Below, piece after piece: positions 1 to 7,700 of a DNA stretch of 31,618 nucleotides; within the stretch, counting starts at the first letter, position 1; every line of letters starts with the position of its first letter. Source of the stretch: a virus; IMG/VR virus record IMGVR_UViG_3300020185_000165, positions 1-31,618 of that record; one strand, given 5' to 3'. The notes beneath the pieces are model-generated. The model saw only the letters and a program-made list of their open reading frames with translations. It searched no databases and was not told the DNA's origin. A program made the translations under genes and the position numbers.

Positions 1-301
1 TTCTTGTTCCCTTGTACTCGGAGAGCAGGTTCTTACGATTTACTGTTGAACCTGCTCCGTCGAATACTACATAAACAGAAGTTGGATTTGTTTGTCTAAT
101 CATAGCACCCAAAGAGCGAAAGAATCCCCCTAATCCCCCAATATGAACACCATCAGGATTAACCATATTCATCATAGCAAAATTTCTAAAAAATAAATTT
201 AAGCCATCTAAAATTAATACTCTGTCGTGTCTATTTTGGGTAGGGATCTCCTGATCTTCTTGGATATCATCCAAAAGATTAAATAACTCTTTGTGTTTCA
301 T
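1..301 (-). CDS. 5'-3' exonuclease, FEN/T4 RNase H type (partial, N-terminal 100 residues)
   Basis: Starts at ATG 301-299 and runs off the left edge. The visible residues begin MKHKELFNLL. They contain a hydrophobic strand ending in the metal-binding acid (VLILDGLNLFFRN, D32) and a second block, VVFDGAGSTVNRKNLLSEYK (D81), ending in YKGTR. This is the signature of the 5' nuclease / PIN-like FEN family, which includes T4 RNase H and the 5' nuclease of DNA polymerase I (FD-x-G-x(n)-R-x(6)-YK-x-R). Such enzymes remove RNA primers and flaps from lagging strands. It lies 8 bases downstream of the UvsX-like gene, in a replication/recombination cluster with gp32 and a polymerase. The nuclease family is well supported. 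Whether it is a true T4 rnh orthologue cannot be told from the N-terminus alone. Confidence 0.85.
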   Translation of the reverse strand, partial: MKHKELFNLLDDIQEDQEIPTQNRHDRVLILDGLNLFFRNFAMMNMVNPDGVHIGGLGGFFRSLGAMIRQTNPTSVYVVFDGAGSTVNRKNLLSEYKGTR

Positions 302-309
302 GTTTTTGT

Positions 310-1383
310 TTATAGGTCCTCTACATCGTAAAGAACAGGTGTTACATCTTCTTGATCTTCTACAATTTTAAATTGTCCTCCTCCTAGGATTTTAGACCAT
401 TCATCAGCATGCTCTTTTTTATAAGCATTTTTATCTTTGTCAGTATCTTGGATAAAACCATGGTTTGTCATAACAATTTTACCTCTTGATTGCATACCAT
501 TAACATGGTTTTTATCAATCTGTAAGTTAGTTCTTTTACCCCATTCTACTTGCATACCACCTTTAATTGCTTTAATCTTAGATGTTCCAGCATTTGAAAT
601 ATTTCCAAAAGTAACTACAAATGTAGCATCATACCACATAGCCATTCCACCCTTATTCATCATCTTTGGTTGACCCATAGGTGATTCTGCTTTTGCTGTC
701 CATACTTTATTAACTGCAATTAATGTGTTAGTATATGGTGATGATTCTTTACGAGACATTACAATACTTTGGTTAACTGTATTACCAAATTGTGTAGACA
801 TTGCACCTGCATTCCATTCATTGTTATTCTTCAGTTTTTCAACTGACATTGCACAAGGAATAGAGCCAATGGAATCCCAGAAAAATGCTAAATCATAAGG
901 TAAATTACCTTTTTTCTGTTCATTTTGTAGGTCCATAATAAATGCTGCTACGTCTTCAATAGTATGTAATGTTTCTCTATCAACATAGATAAAATTACCT
1001 TCATAGTCAATAACATTACCTTCATCATCTTTAATTAGATTAACTTGTAACCCCATTTGAGCTGCATGTTCCCAATTCCATTTCATTTCAGTAATAATAA
1101 ATACAGGAAGTATACCCATATTTTGAGCAGATACTGCTGCTTCAAGTAATGCAGTAGTTTTTCCAGTATCAGAGTGTCCTCTAAGTATGGAAATATGTCC
1201 CATTGGTATACCCGGTACTCCCGCTACTTTTTGGAAAGCAGGTGATAATGGTATCCATTGTTGATCCTTAAATTTGACGTTTTTATTTAAACCTTTAGAT
1301 GATTTAAATTTATTAAGATCAAATTTGCTCTTAATCTCGGCGGACACTGCCGCCGAGAGAGACTTTGATACTTTTTTCGCCAT
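310..1383 (-). CDS. uvsX: UvsX-like RecA-family recombinase
   Basis: A 357-residue RecA/RAD51-fold ATPase. The Walker A loop is GHSDTGKTT at residues 69-77, preceded by the strand GIPMGHISILR. A conserved acid follows in FIITEMKWNWEHA (about 95-107), and a Walker B-like strand ends in FFWDSIGS (about 167-174). The family forms filaments on single-stranded DNA and drives strand exchange, recombination-dependent replication and repair. Length is close to T4 UvsX (about 390). The start lies 2 bases past the gp32-like stop codon, so the two are probably cotranscribed, as expected for a recombinase that must displace the SSB. The N-terminal 40 residues are Lys/Ser-rich. Both T4 UvsX and this protein end in an acidic stretch (here DVEDL). 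The recombinase call is secure; the gene symbol rests on the gp32/exonuclease context. Confidence 0.92.
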   Translation of the reverse strand: MAKKVSKSLSAAVSAEIKSKFDLNKFKSSKGLNKNVKFKDQQWIPLSPAFQKVAGVPGIPMGHISILRGHSDTGKTTALLEAAVSAQNMGILPVFIITEMKWNWEHAAQMGLQVNLIKDDEGNVIDYEGNFIYVDRETLHTIEDVAAFIMDLQNEQKKGNLPYDLAFFWDSIGSIPCAMSVEKLKNNNEWNAGAMSTQFGNTVNQSIVMSRKESSPYTNTLIAVNKVWTAKAESPMGQPKMMNKGGMAMWYDATFVVTFGNISNAGTSKIKAIKGGMQVEWGKRTNLQIDKNHVNGMQSRGKIVMTNHGFIQDTDKDKNAYKKEHADEWSKILGGGQFKIVEDQEDVTPVLYDVEDL

Positions 1384-1385
1384 AT

Positions 1386-2228
1386 TTAGAAAGGTAGATC
1401 ATCAACTTCGTTAGTACTATCTTTACTATCAAATAAAGAATCGAATTGATCTACTTTAGTTTGTTTAGCTTTAGTAGTATCTAAACTAAAATTTGTAGAG
1501 GGTTTAGTTGCTACGGGTGTAGCAACAGGAGAAGATACTGTTTCTTCAGAATCATCTTCTGGTGATAACCATTTTTCTAAAGCTGATTTCATTTCATCAA
1601 AGGAATATGATTTAAATAATCCTTCTTTAGGGTTTGGTTGTTCATTTGTCCATTTTTCTACTAAACTAGCATCTTCACTAAGTGGTGAAGTTTTTAATCT
1701 AACACGTACTGATGATTTATTGTAAGGGGTACCAGTTGATTCTGGTCCTACTGTTTCAACTGTAAGGTCTCTACCATTTACAATATCAGTATAATCTCCG
1801 ATTTCATCATCTACTGCAAGAGCAAGTAATTCTTCATATACCTGTTTACCAAATTGCCATAGTCTAGTACCTTTATCTTCTTCTCCACGTACTACTACAG
1901 GAACAAAAATACGGTTTTTAGCATCTAACTTTTTAGCTAGTACATAATTTTCTTTGTTATACTCTCCTTCACGTAGTTTCCCAGCAAATAGAGCAATTGG
2001 GTCCTTTTCACCAAAATTAGCAGGTGAAATCATTACTTTATTAGTAATACCATAATAGAATTTTAACTCAGTAAAGGGGTTAGAAGCATCATACGCTGAT
2101 GGTACAATTCTAATTTGTTGTTTACCTACTGTAGGTCTCCAAAAAATGGTTGTGTAATCTGTCTTTTGACCACCCTGTGGTTTTGATTGGAGGGTATCCA
2201 ATTTCTGCTTTAGTGCATTTAAATCCAT
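1386..2228 (-). CDS. 32: gp32-like single-stranded DNA-binding protein with SSB-like C-terminal tip
   Basis: 280 residues. The core follows T4 gp32: IFWRP...QQIRIVPS (about 28-43), then NRIFVPVVVRGEEDKGTRLW and QFGKQVYEELLALAVDDEIG, which parallel the T4 block NILVVKDP...VFKYRFGKKIWDKI...VDVEMG. The protein coats single-stranded DNA during replication and recombination. The C-terminal quarter is a flexible Ser/Thr/Pro-rich linker (about 225-260) followed by an acidic tail ending NEVDDLPF. Two oddities stand out. There is no cysteine anywhere, so the zinc module of T4 gp32 (His-Cys3) is absent. The last residues resemble the partner-recruiting tip of bacterial SSB (DDIPF in E. coli) rather than the T4 gp32 tail. 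A 72-base leader separates it from the upstream gene. The orthologue call is strong; the consequence of the tip is inference. Confidence 0.9.
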   Translation of the reverse strand: MDLNALKQKLDTLQSKPQGGQKTDYTTIFWRPTVGKQQIRIVPSAYDASNPFTELKFYYGITNKVMISPANFGEKDPIALFAGKLREGEYNKENYVLAKKLDAKNRIFVPVVVRGEEDKGTRLWQFGKQVYEELLALAVDDEIGDYTDIVNGRDLTVETVGPESTGTPYNKSSVRVRLKTSPLSEDASLVEKWTNEQPNPKEGLFKSYSFDEMKSALEKWLSPEDDSEETVSSPVATPVATKPSTNFSLDTTKAKQTKVDQFDSLFDSKDSTNEVDDLPF

Positions 2229-2270
2229 AATTGTAACTTATTTTTAATTATAACTGTTTATATGTAACCT

Positions 2271-2279
2271 AATATACGA
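2271..2279 (-). promoter_or_regulatory. Candidate early/middle control element upstream of gp32 gene
   Basis: The 72-base leader of the gp32-like gene carries TCGTATATT on the sense strand. The same nonamer occurs upstream of the polymerase gene (4045-4053). Further down the leader is AACAGTTATAATTAAAA, which could serve as a -10-like box. The late element seen before virion genes is absent here, which fits a different expression class. The role is unproven and two copies are weak evidence. Confidence 0.25.
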
Positions 2280-2284
2280 AATAG

Positions 2285-2302
2285 AATTTGGGGAGCCAAA
2301 TT
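2285..2302 (-). terminator. Weak hairpin at end of the 155-residue ORF
   Basis: On the sense strand AATTTGG-CTCC-CCAAATT forms a perfect 7-bp stem with a 4-base loop, overlapping the stop codon of the upstream gene. It is followed by CTATTTCG rather than a clear T-tract. It may be a weak terminator, an mRNA processing site or a 3'-end stabiliser ahead of the gp32 leader. Confidence 0.35.
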
Positions 2303-2768
2303 ATAATTCGATTATTTTATAAATTTTTGTATTTAATTGATTTAAATCATTATGTTGTGTAAGTAAAACACAATTTCTATAATGCTGCCAATCAACTCTA
2401 TACTTAGTATCAACAACACCCCCATTTAACTTTTTAATAAGTTCGTTAAGGGCATTAATTGTGTATAAGGTATTAGATTCCTTTTTTCTATGTACTAAAA
2501 TAGTATTATCTGGTATAGCATTTAGGTTAGTTTGGTCTACATTGTATGTTACAACGTATTCATCTTTACCTACAATTTCTAGAACAAATAGTTTATTATA
2601 GATAATATCATATTTTGTGGTTATATTTTCAATTAGCACATCCAAACCTTCCAAATCTGTAAAAGTGCAAAATAATTTATTATTCAAATCTTTTAGTGTA
2701 TTTATATCAACTACTGTATCGTAATTCATATTATACGTATTAATTTTATCCTTTAAAGTTGTAATCAT
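2301..2768 (-). CDS. Unknown protein overlapping the polymerase gene
   Basis: 155 residues that I do not recognise. The ATG lies inside the 3' end of the family A polymerase gene (23-base overlap), which argues for translational coupling and coexpression. The protein is Asn/Asp/Thr-rich, has no membrane segment or obvious metal motif, and alternates strand-like and helix-like stretches (for example LFVLEIVGKDEYVVTYNV and TINALNELIKKLNG). A polymerase partner, processivity accessory or regulator would fit the position, but nothing in the sequence proves it. It ends 72 bases before the gp32-like gene. Confidence 0.7.
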   Translation of the reverse strand: MITTLKDKINTYNMNYDTVVDINTLKDLNNKLFCTFTDLEGLDVLIENITTKYDIIYNKLFVLEIVGKDEYVVTYNVDQTNLNAIPDNTILVHRKKESNTLYTINALNELIKKLNGGVVDTKYRVDWQHYRNCVLLTQHNDLNQLNTKIYKIIEL

Positions 2769-4026
2769 AACCTGTTTCTTCTTTTATATTTAATTTATAT
2801 TTTTTGAATATTTCTCTAATACTATCTAAAACCTCTATTTCTTCATCATCTATATCAAATGTAAAACTATCATATGTATATAATACTAGTTTTGTTTTAC
2901 ATCCCCGTAATATACGACACATATCCCACAAAACCAAAATGTTTTGTGAAGTCTCCATATTTTGAAGTATATAATTAAATAGCTTTTGAGGATTCATTTC
3001 ACCCAAATTTTCCTTCGTATATACGAAATTTGAAATTGGACATTTTGTATACCCTTTTTCATTAAATTCATTCCAGGTTTTTGTTACAAACCCTTCAATT
3101 CTTTTAAAGAACTCCAACTCTTTATAATTTTCAAATACGCCTCCGTAAAGTTGTTTGAAAGTGAGTTCTTTTGATTTTTTGTAATCCACATTATATAACG
3201 ATGCAAAATGAGAGTGAATATCGCTAGTGGGAAAAGTATAATTAACGAGACGAGCAGCCAAACTAGGATGGTAAGCAGAAATATCAATTTCCACGAACCT
3301 ACTATTACGAGGGATAAAACTTTTTCGGCAACCGTTTTCTTTATTAAGTGCGGCATAATTTACGTTTTTAAATTTATTTGATGGTCTTGTGGTTGTTGTT
3401 TTTAAGTTGAACTGAGTGTAGACGTATTCACCATCAACGGGATGGAAGAACTTACTGAAGGTTTCATTGTGTATTCGTATTCCATTTCTCTCGATAGCGT
3501 TGAATACCATTGAGGTTTTATTGTTAAAGAATTCATTATATTTTGTTTTTTCTATGTTAATATTCGCTTTTAGATCTCTAAAAATCGTTTCACACAATTC
3601 ATAGTGTTTAACAATAGGTATAATTAGGTTTAACTTACTGTTATCTTGATGTTTGCGATAATATAAATCATGTGTTTTTGTTGTAGGACGTATATACGTA
3701 TGAGGAGGTGGTGTTATGTCATAAAGAGTTTTGTTTGGAAAATAATGTAATATTTCTTTTTTATCCCTACAATATAATACTTCAAATTTGTTTATTAACT
3801 TTTCAATACTTGTCTTACACGTGATTAATTCATTAGTAGCTTCACTATGTGCAATACATACCATAAAGCCTTTGCTTGCTTCAATTGGTCTAATATACAC
3901 TAAACTTACGTGATTTTGTACAGGGTGTATTGTGTCATTATAAGGTATTACCTCAATGAACGCTTTTTTATAACCACTATTTATTAAAACATTTAACTGT
4001 TCCTCGTCTTCTACAAGCCAGTACAT
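2746..4026 (-). CDS. Minimal family A DNA polymerase with degenerate exonuclease region
   Basis: 426 residues with the family A palm and fingers motifs in order. AIERNGIRI (178-186) is followed by the template/thumb block TTTTRPSNKFKNVNYAAL (210-227). Motif A is FVEIDISAYHPSLAARL (D248 catalytic), motif B KKSKELTFKQLYGG (K286, F290, Y294), a Q355 equivalent sits in YILQNMETSQNI, and motif C is LYTYDSFTF (D386 catalytic). The usual HDE of motif C reads YDS. F290 sits at the E. coli Pol I F762 position. Residues 1-110 can be laid against the Klenow 3'-5' exonuclease (KKAFIEVIPYN for the AFDTETD strand), but the catalytic DxE is missing, so proofreading is probably absent or supplied elsewhere. 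No 5' nuclease domain is present; a separate FEN-type gene lies at the left edge. T4 itself uses a family B polymerase. Confidence 0.85.
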   Translation of the reverse strand: MYWLVEDEEQLNVLINSGYKKAFIEVIPYNDTIHPVQNHVSLVYIRPIEASKGFMVCIAHSEATNELITCKTSIEKLINKFEVLYCRDKKEILHYFPNKTLYDITPPPHTYIRPTTKTHDLYYRKHQDNSKLNLIIPIVKHYELCETIFRDLKANINIEKTKYNEFFNNKTSMVFNAIERNGIRIHNETFSKFFHPVDGEYVYTQFNLKTTTTRPSNKFKNVNYAALNKENGCRKSFIPRNSRFVEIDISAYHPSLAARLVNYTFPTSDIHSHFASLYNVDYKKSKELTFKQLYGGVFENYKELEFFKRIEGFVTKTWNEFNEKGYTKCPISNFVYTKENLGEMNPQKLFNYILQNMETSQNILVLWDMCRILRGCKTKLVLYTYDSFTFDIDDEEIEVLDSIREIFKKYKLNIKEETGYDYNFKG

Positions 4027-4044
4027 ATAACCTTATTTTACTCG

Positions 4045-4053
4045 AATATACGA
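4045..4053 (-). promoter_or_regulatory. Candidate early/middle control element upstream of the polymerase gene
   Basis: The sense strand of the 36-base gap before the polymerase gene holds TCGTATATT, matching the nonamer in the gp32 leader (2271-2279). It marks the junction between the virion genes upstream and the replication genes downstream, where a separate promoter would be expected. Evidence is limited to the repeat and its position. Confidence 0.25.
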
Positions 4054-4062
4054 CTTTATATC

Positions 4063-4749
4063 CTATGAGCCAACCTTCTTGTAAAATTGGTCTAAATTAT
4101 TTTTAAAATATTTAGATAAACCATAAACTTTAATTCTAGATTCTTTTAATTTAAGGGAATTAAAGTTAATTGAAGCTACTTTATTTCTATCTTTTCCTGT
4201 AATTTGCCATGTAATTCTAAAAGGAGTGTATAAATAAAATTGAGTATTGGGGTCTTCAGATTTGTATTTAAGAAATGTTTCTTTATTTATTTCTTTAAAA
4301 GATGGAGAATTAATTCTTTTAAGAAAATACCTTTCTATAGCCCCAAATTTATAATCTTCTGGGGATGGGATTGGATAAAATGAGGTAGCTACTTTGGTAT
4401 TTTTGCTTATATTGATATTAGATGAGTTAATATAAGCTGGGGGAAGGGTAAAAAAGGATACTTCTTCTTCTCCTATTTCTTTTTCCGCATCTTCTGCCTC
4501 GTCTACATAGGGGTCACCAATCCCAGGGGCAACTGTGGTTTGGTTTGTTAATTTATTATATTCTATGCTATTATTTGGAATTAATTCTAATTCCACTGTT
4601 GGGGTATCCTGAGGGGTTTTACCTGTAAAGTATTGGTTAGTGGAAGTTTCAAAATAATCACCAACGTATACTTCTTTTGTTGAAAGATACCTTAGGAGAT
4701 TTCCTTTAGTATTTAAATTGGTTTTTATTTGAGATTTTGGAAAATACAT
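4063..4749 (-). CDS. Unknown protein, probable tail/baseplate component
   Basis: 228 residues that I do not recognise by name. The N-terminal 50 residues (YLSTKEVYVGDYFETSTNQY, then FTGKTP) have the look of small structural proteins of T4-like environmental phages. An acidic middle (about 88-100) is followed by a region with aromatic strands (QFYLYTPFRITWQITG, about 165-180). There is no signal peptide or membrane segment. It is the last gene of the virion block, 11 bases downstream of the hub/peptidase gene and 36 bases before the polymerase gene, so a baseplate or tail-fibre-attachment role is plausible but inferred only from position. Confidence 0.6.
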   Translation of the reverse strand: MYFPKSQIKTNLNTKGNLLRYLSTKEVYVGDYFETSTNQYFTGKTPQDTPTVELELIPNNSIEYNKLTNQTTVAPGIGDPYVDEAEDAEKEIGEEEVSFFTLPPAYINSSNINISKNTKVATSFYPIPSPEDYKFGAIERYFLKRINSPSFKEINKETFLKYKSEDPNTQFYLYTPFRITWQITGKDRNKVASINFNSLKLKESRIKVYGLSKYFKNNLDQFYKKVGS

Positions 4750-4760
4750 AAATTTATTTT

Positions 4761-7700
4761 TTAACTAATTTGTGCTTTCTTTTGTTTTTCCCATACAGCA
4801 GTATCTAATATATAACTAGGTTTTAATTTATCAATTCCCGTAGCTTTTTTATTTGATACTGCATATTGTTTTTTACCATTTTTTCCGTCCTTTTTAATGT
4901 TTCCTGGACCAAAATATTTACTAGGAATTTTCTGGTATTTACCATGGAACTGACATTCCCAATGCCAAGTTTCATTTGTTGTACCATTATTAATTAAAGG
5001 AATCCTCATCCAACCTAAACCTGGTCCATTTTCTCTAAACCATGTGTGAACTTCAGCATATGTAGCAGGTTGTTGTAAATCTACTGCTACTCCTAATCCA
5101 TGTCTAGACTTACCCGGTGCGGCAGCATTAGGTCCGCCTGGGGTTGAAATAATAGATCTATAAGCTGAGTTGATTCTTAATTTACCATATCTTTCTAAAA
5201 ATGTTTTACCATTTGATGATACCGCAGTTTCATAAGCACTTAATAGATTTTTAAAATGAGGCATACAAGCATGATGTAATCTCATTCTTTTATTATCAGA
5301 ATTATTCTTCATTTCTAACCTAGCATATAGAGCAGCATCTGCTTCTACTAACATTCCTGGGTATTTATGTAAAAATCCATTTTCAACAGGTATAGAAGGG
5401 TCAGATTTTAATTTTGCGGCATTACCTGCCTTTTTATTTTTAGTAAATTCAGTTCCAGGATCAAAATTTGGATCAACTGCACCTGTACCTCCTGAATTTG
5501 CTTTTACTGCAGGAGCAGGGTTGAATTTAATAGATGGTGGTTTGTCTATGTTAGAGGTTGATAAAGTTTTTAAATTTGTTACCCACCCCTTATCGGTAAT
5601 TTTTTGTGAAATACCTGTAATTAAAAATTCCAGAGTAGCACTATATTGTTTAGGTAAAAAGGATTGTTGAATATCAATTCTATTAAACATTCTAAATCCA
5701 GATATACCATCTAAATCTAAATTAAATTCTACAGGGATAAAACCCGCGGCATTACTTGGTATACCTGTTTCCGAATAAAATTTACCATAGAATTTTTCTA
5801 AGTAATTTTTATAAACTCCTTTACCCATTTCTATATATTCATTATTGGTAGTTGGAAGATATTGGGCATTAGCTTTAGAAATGGTTGAAACTTGTAAATT
5901 TGCATTATTTTGTTGAGTATCTGTTATTGAAGGAGTTCCACCAAACATTTGAGAAAGATAAGCAGAATAGTTAACATTAACAATTTTTTTCAATCTTTCA
6001 AGTACTGCTTGATTTGCAGCATCTTGTGCATTAGTATCTGATTCTTTACTGTTTGCTGTTTCTGCAGGAGCCCCATAGGCTGATATTAATTTCTTTTCTA
6101 TAGGTTTACTAATTTGTTTTTTTAGGAAATTATTACTATAAATCCCAGCAGCAGTACTATAAGTGTGATCTTTTGATTCAAACCGTCCTACTTTTTCATT
6201 TCTTGATGTGAAAAACATTTGAACAGGATCTTGAATAACACCATTATGGTTTACTTTAAATCTAAATTCTGCCTCAGAATGGTATTGGATTTTTATATTT
6301 TTAGCATCTTTATGTATTTTTTTTGGTAATCCCTCATCTTTTGGAGTAACATAAAAATATCCACCACCACCTCTATTCTCTTTAAAAGGTACTTTTTCCT
6401 TATATACTACGGATAGAGGAAATTTAGAAGAATCTGCTAATAAAGTACCTGCTTCATTATTTAAAATCTTTTTTAAATTTGCATCTACTTCGGGATCAAG
6501 ATTAGTATTTCCTTCATAAGATAATTTACTACTTCCTGCTCCCCCACCAGAACCTCCACTATTTTCGGCAGTAGTATCAGTATCAGTTGTTTTTGTTGCT
6601 GTTGGAGTTGTTGTTGTTTCTGGGGTTGTAATAGTTTGTTGAAATCTATCAACTAACCCATTATTCCATTTTGAAAAGGCAGTTGCATCTTCCCCAACGG
6701 TAGTACCACTTGCTGTAGCCCCAATACTAATTTGGTTAGCTAACATTGGGGTTATTTTTGTATTAAATTTTATATTTTTTAAAAAATTAGATTCATTTTT
6801 TGATTTATTAAAACCAAATACTTGAAGTTCTAGATTTTTAGTTGACCTTACACCTGGTATTTTTGATAGGTTTTTTGAAAGACCTTGGGGTGGTTTTCTT
6901 TCTAAAAAAGTTACGATCTTATCATCTTTAATATAAGGTTCAATTTTTGTTGTATTTGCTAATGAACTATTTATACCATCACATATTTCTTGTAAGAATT
7001 TATATATAGATAAGTTTCCATCTTTATCATAGTTTTTTGATAATGATTCAAAAATATGAGCAATATTGATGTACATACTATATAACTTTAAAAATACCAT
7101 TGAACCCTCTTTAATTGAAGAATCACCCTTTAATTTACCCATATCATCTACCTTATAAGAGGGGGTATTAGGTTGTTGTGGTTTAAATATATTCCACGGT
7201 AAAACAGCATTCCCATTATCATCTATAGGAAAACTAGCACCTCCTTCTAAAGTAATAGTTTTTGTTTGTTGGTCGTATTTAGTTATTTTTTCTTTTGTAT
7301 TAGCTAAAGGGATAGGGTTGGTTACTGATACTGTTCCTAAATCAGATTTAGGGGTTGTTGTAGATTTTTTTCCTAATATAGCAAAAGCGGATATCATAGA
7401 TTTAGTATATTGAGGTACATATACATTATTAATATCTACTTGATTTAGAGTACCATCATCATATTTAAAAATACAAACCTTAGGGTTGAATGAAATCAAA
7501 TTAGGTGTATAATTCATTAAAGTAGTATCTTTAGCCCCTGCATCAAATACTAATTGTTTATCACTAGGGGATATATTAGGAATAATTTCTTTTTCAATTA
7601 CAGATATAAGTTCCCCAAAACTAACAAAATAATTATAATTTCTGTCTATTTTTTTATAATTATAGTCAGAATCTCTAAAGTTTACGGCTCCTGCTAAATT

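Noticed and set aside
3084-3356. A hydrophobic 90-residue minus-strand ORF inside the polymerase gene
   Set aside because: It overlaps motifs A and B of the polymerase in another frame. The membrane-like composition comes from the shifted reading, and no start signal is seen.
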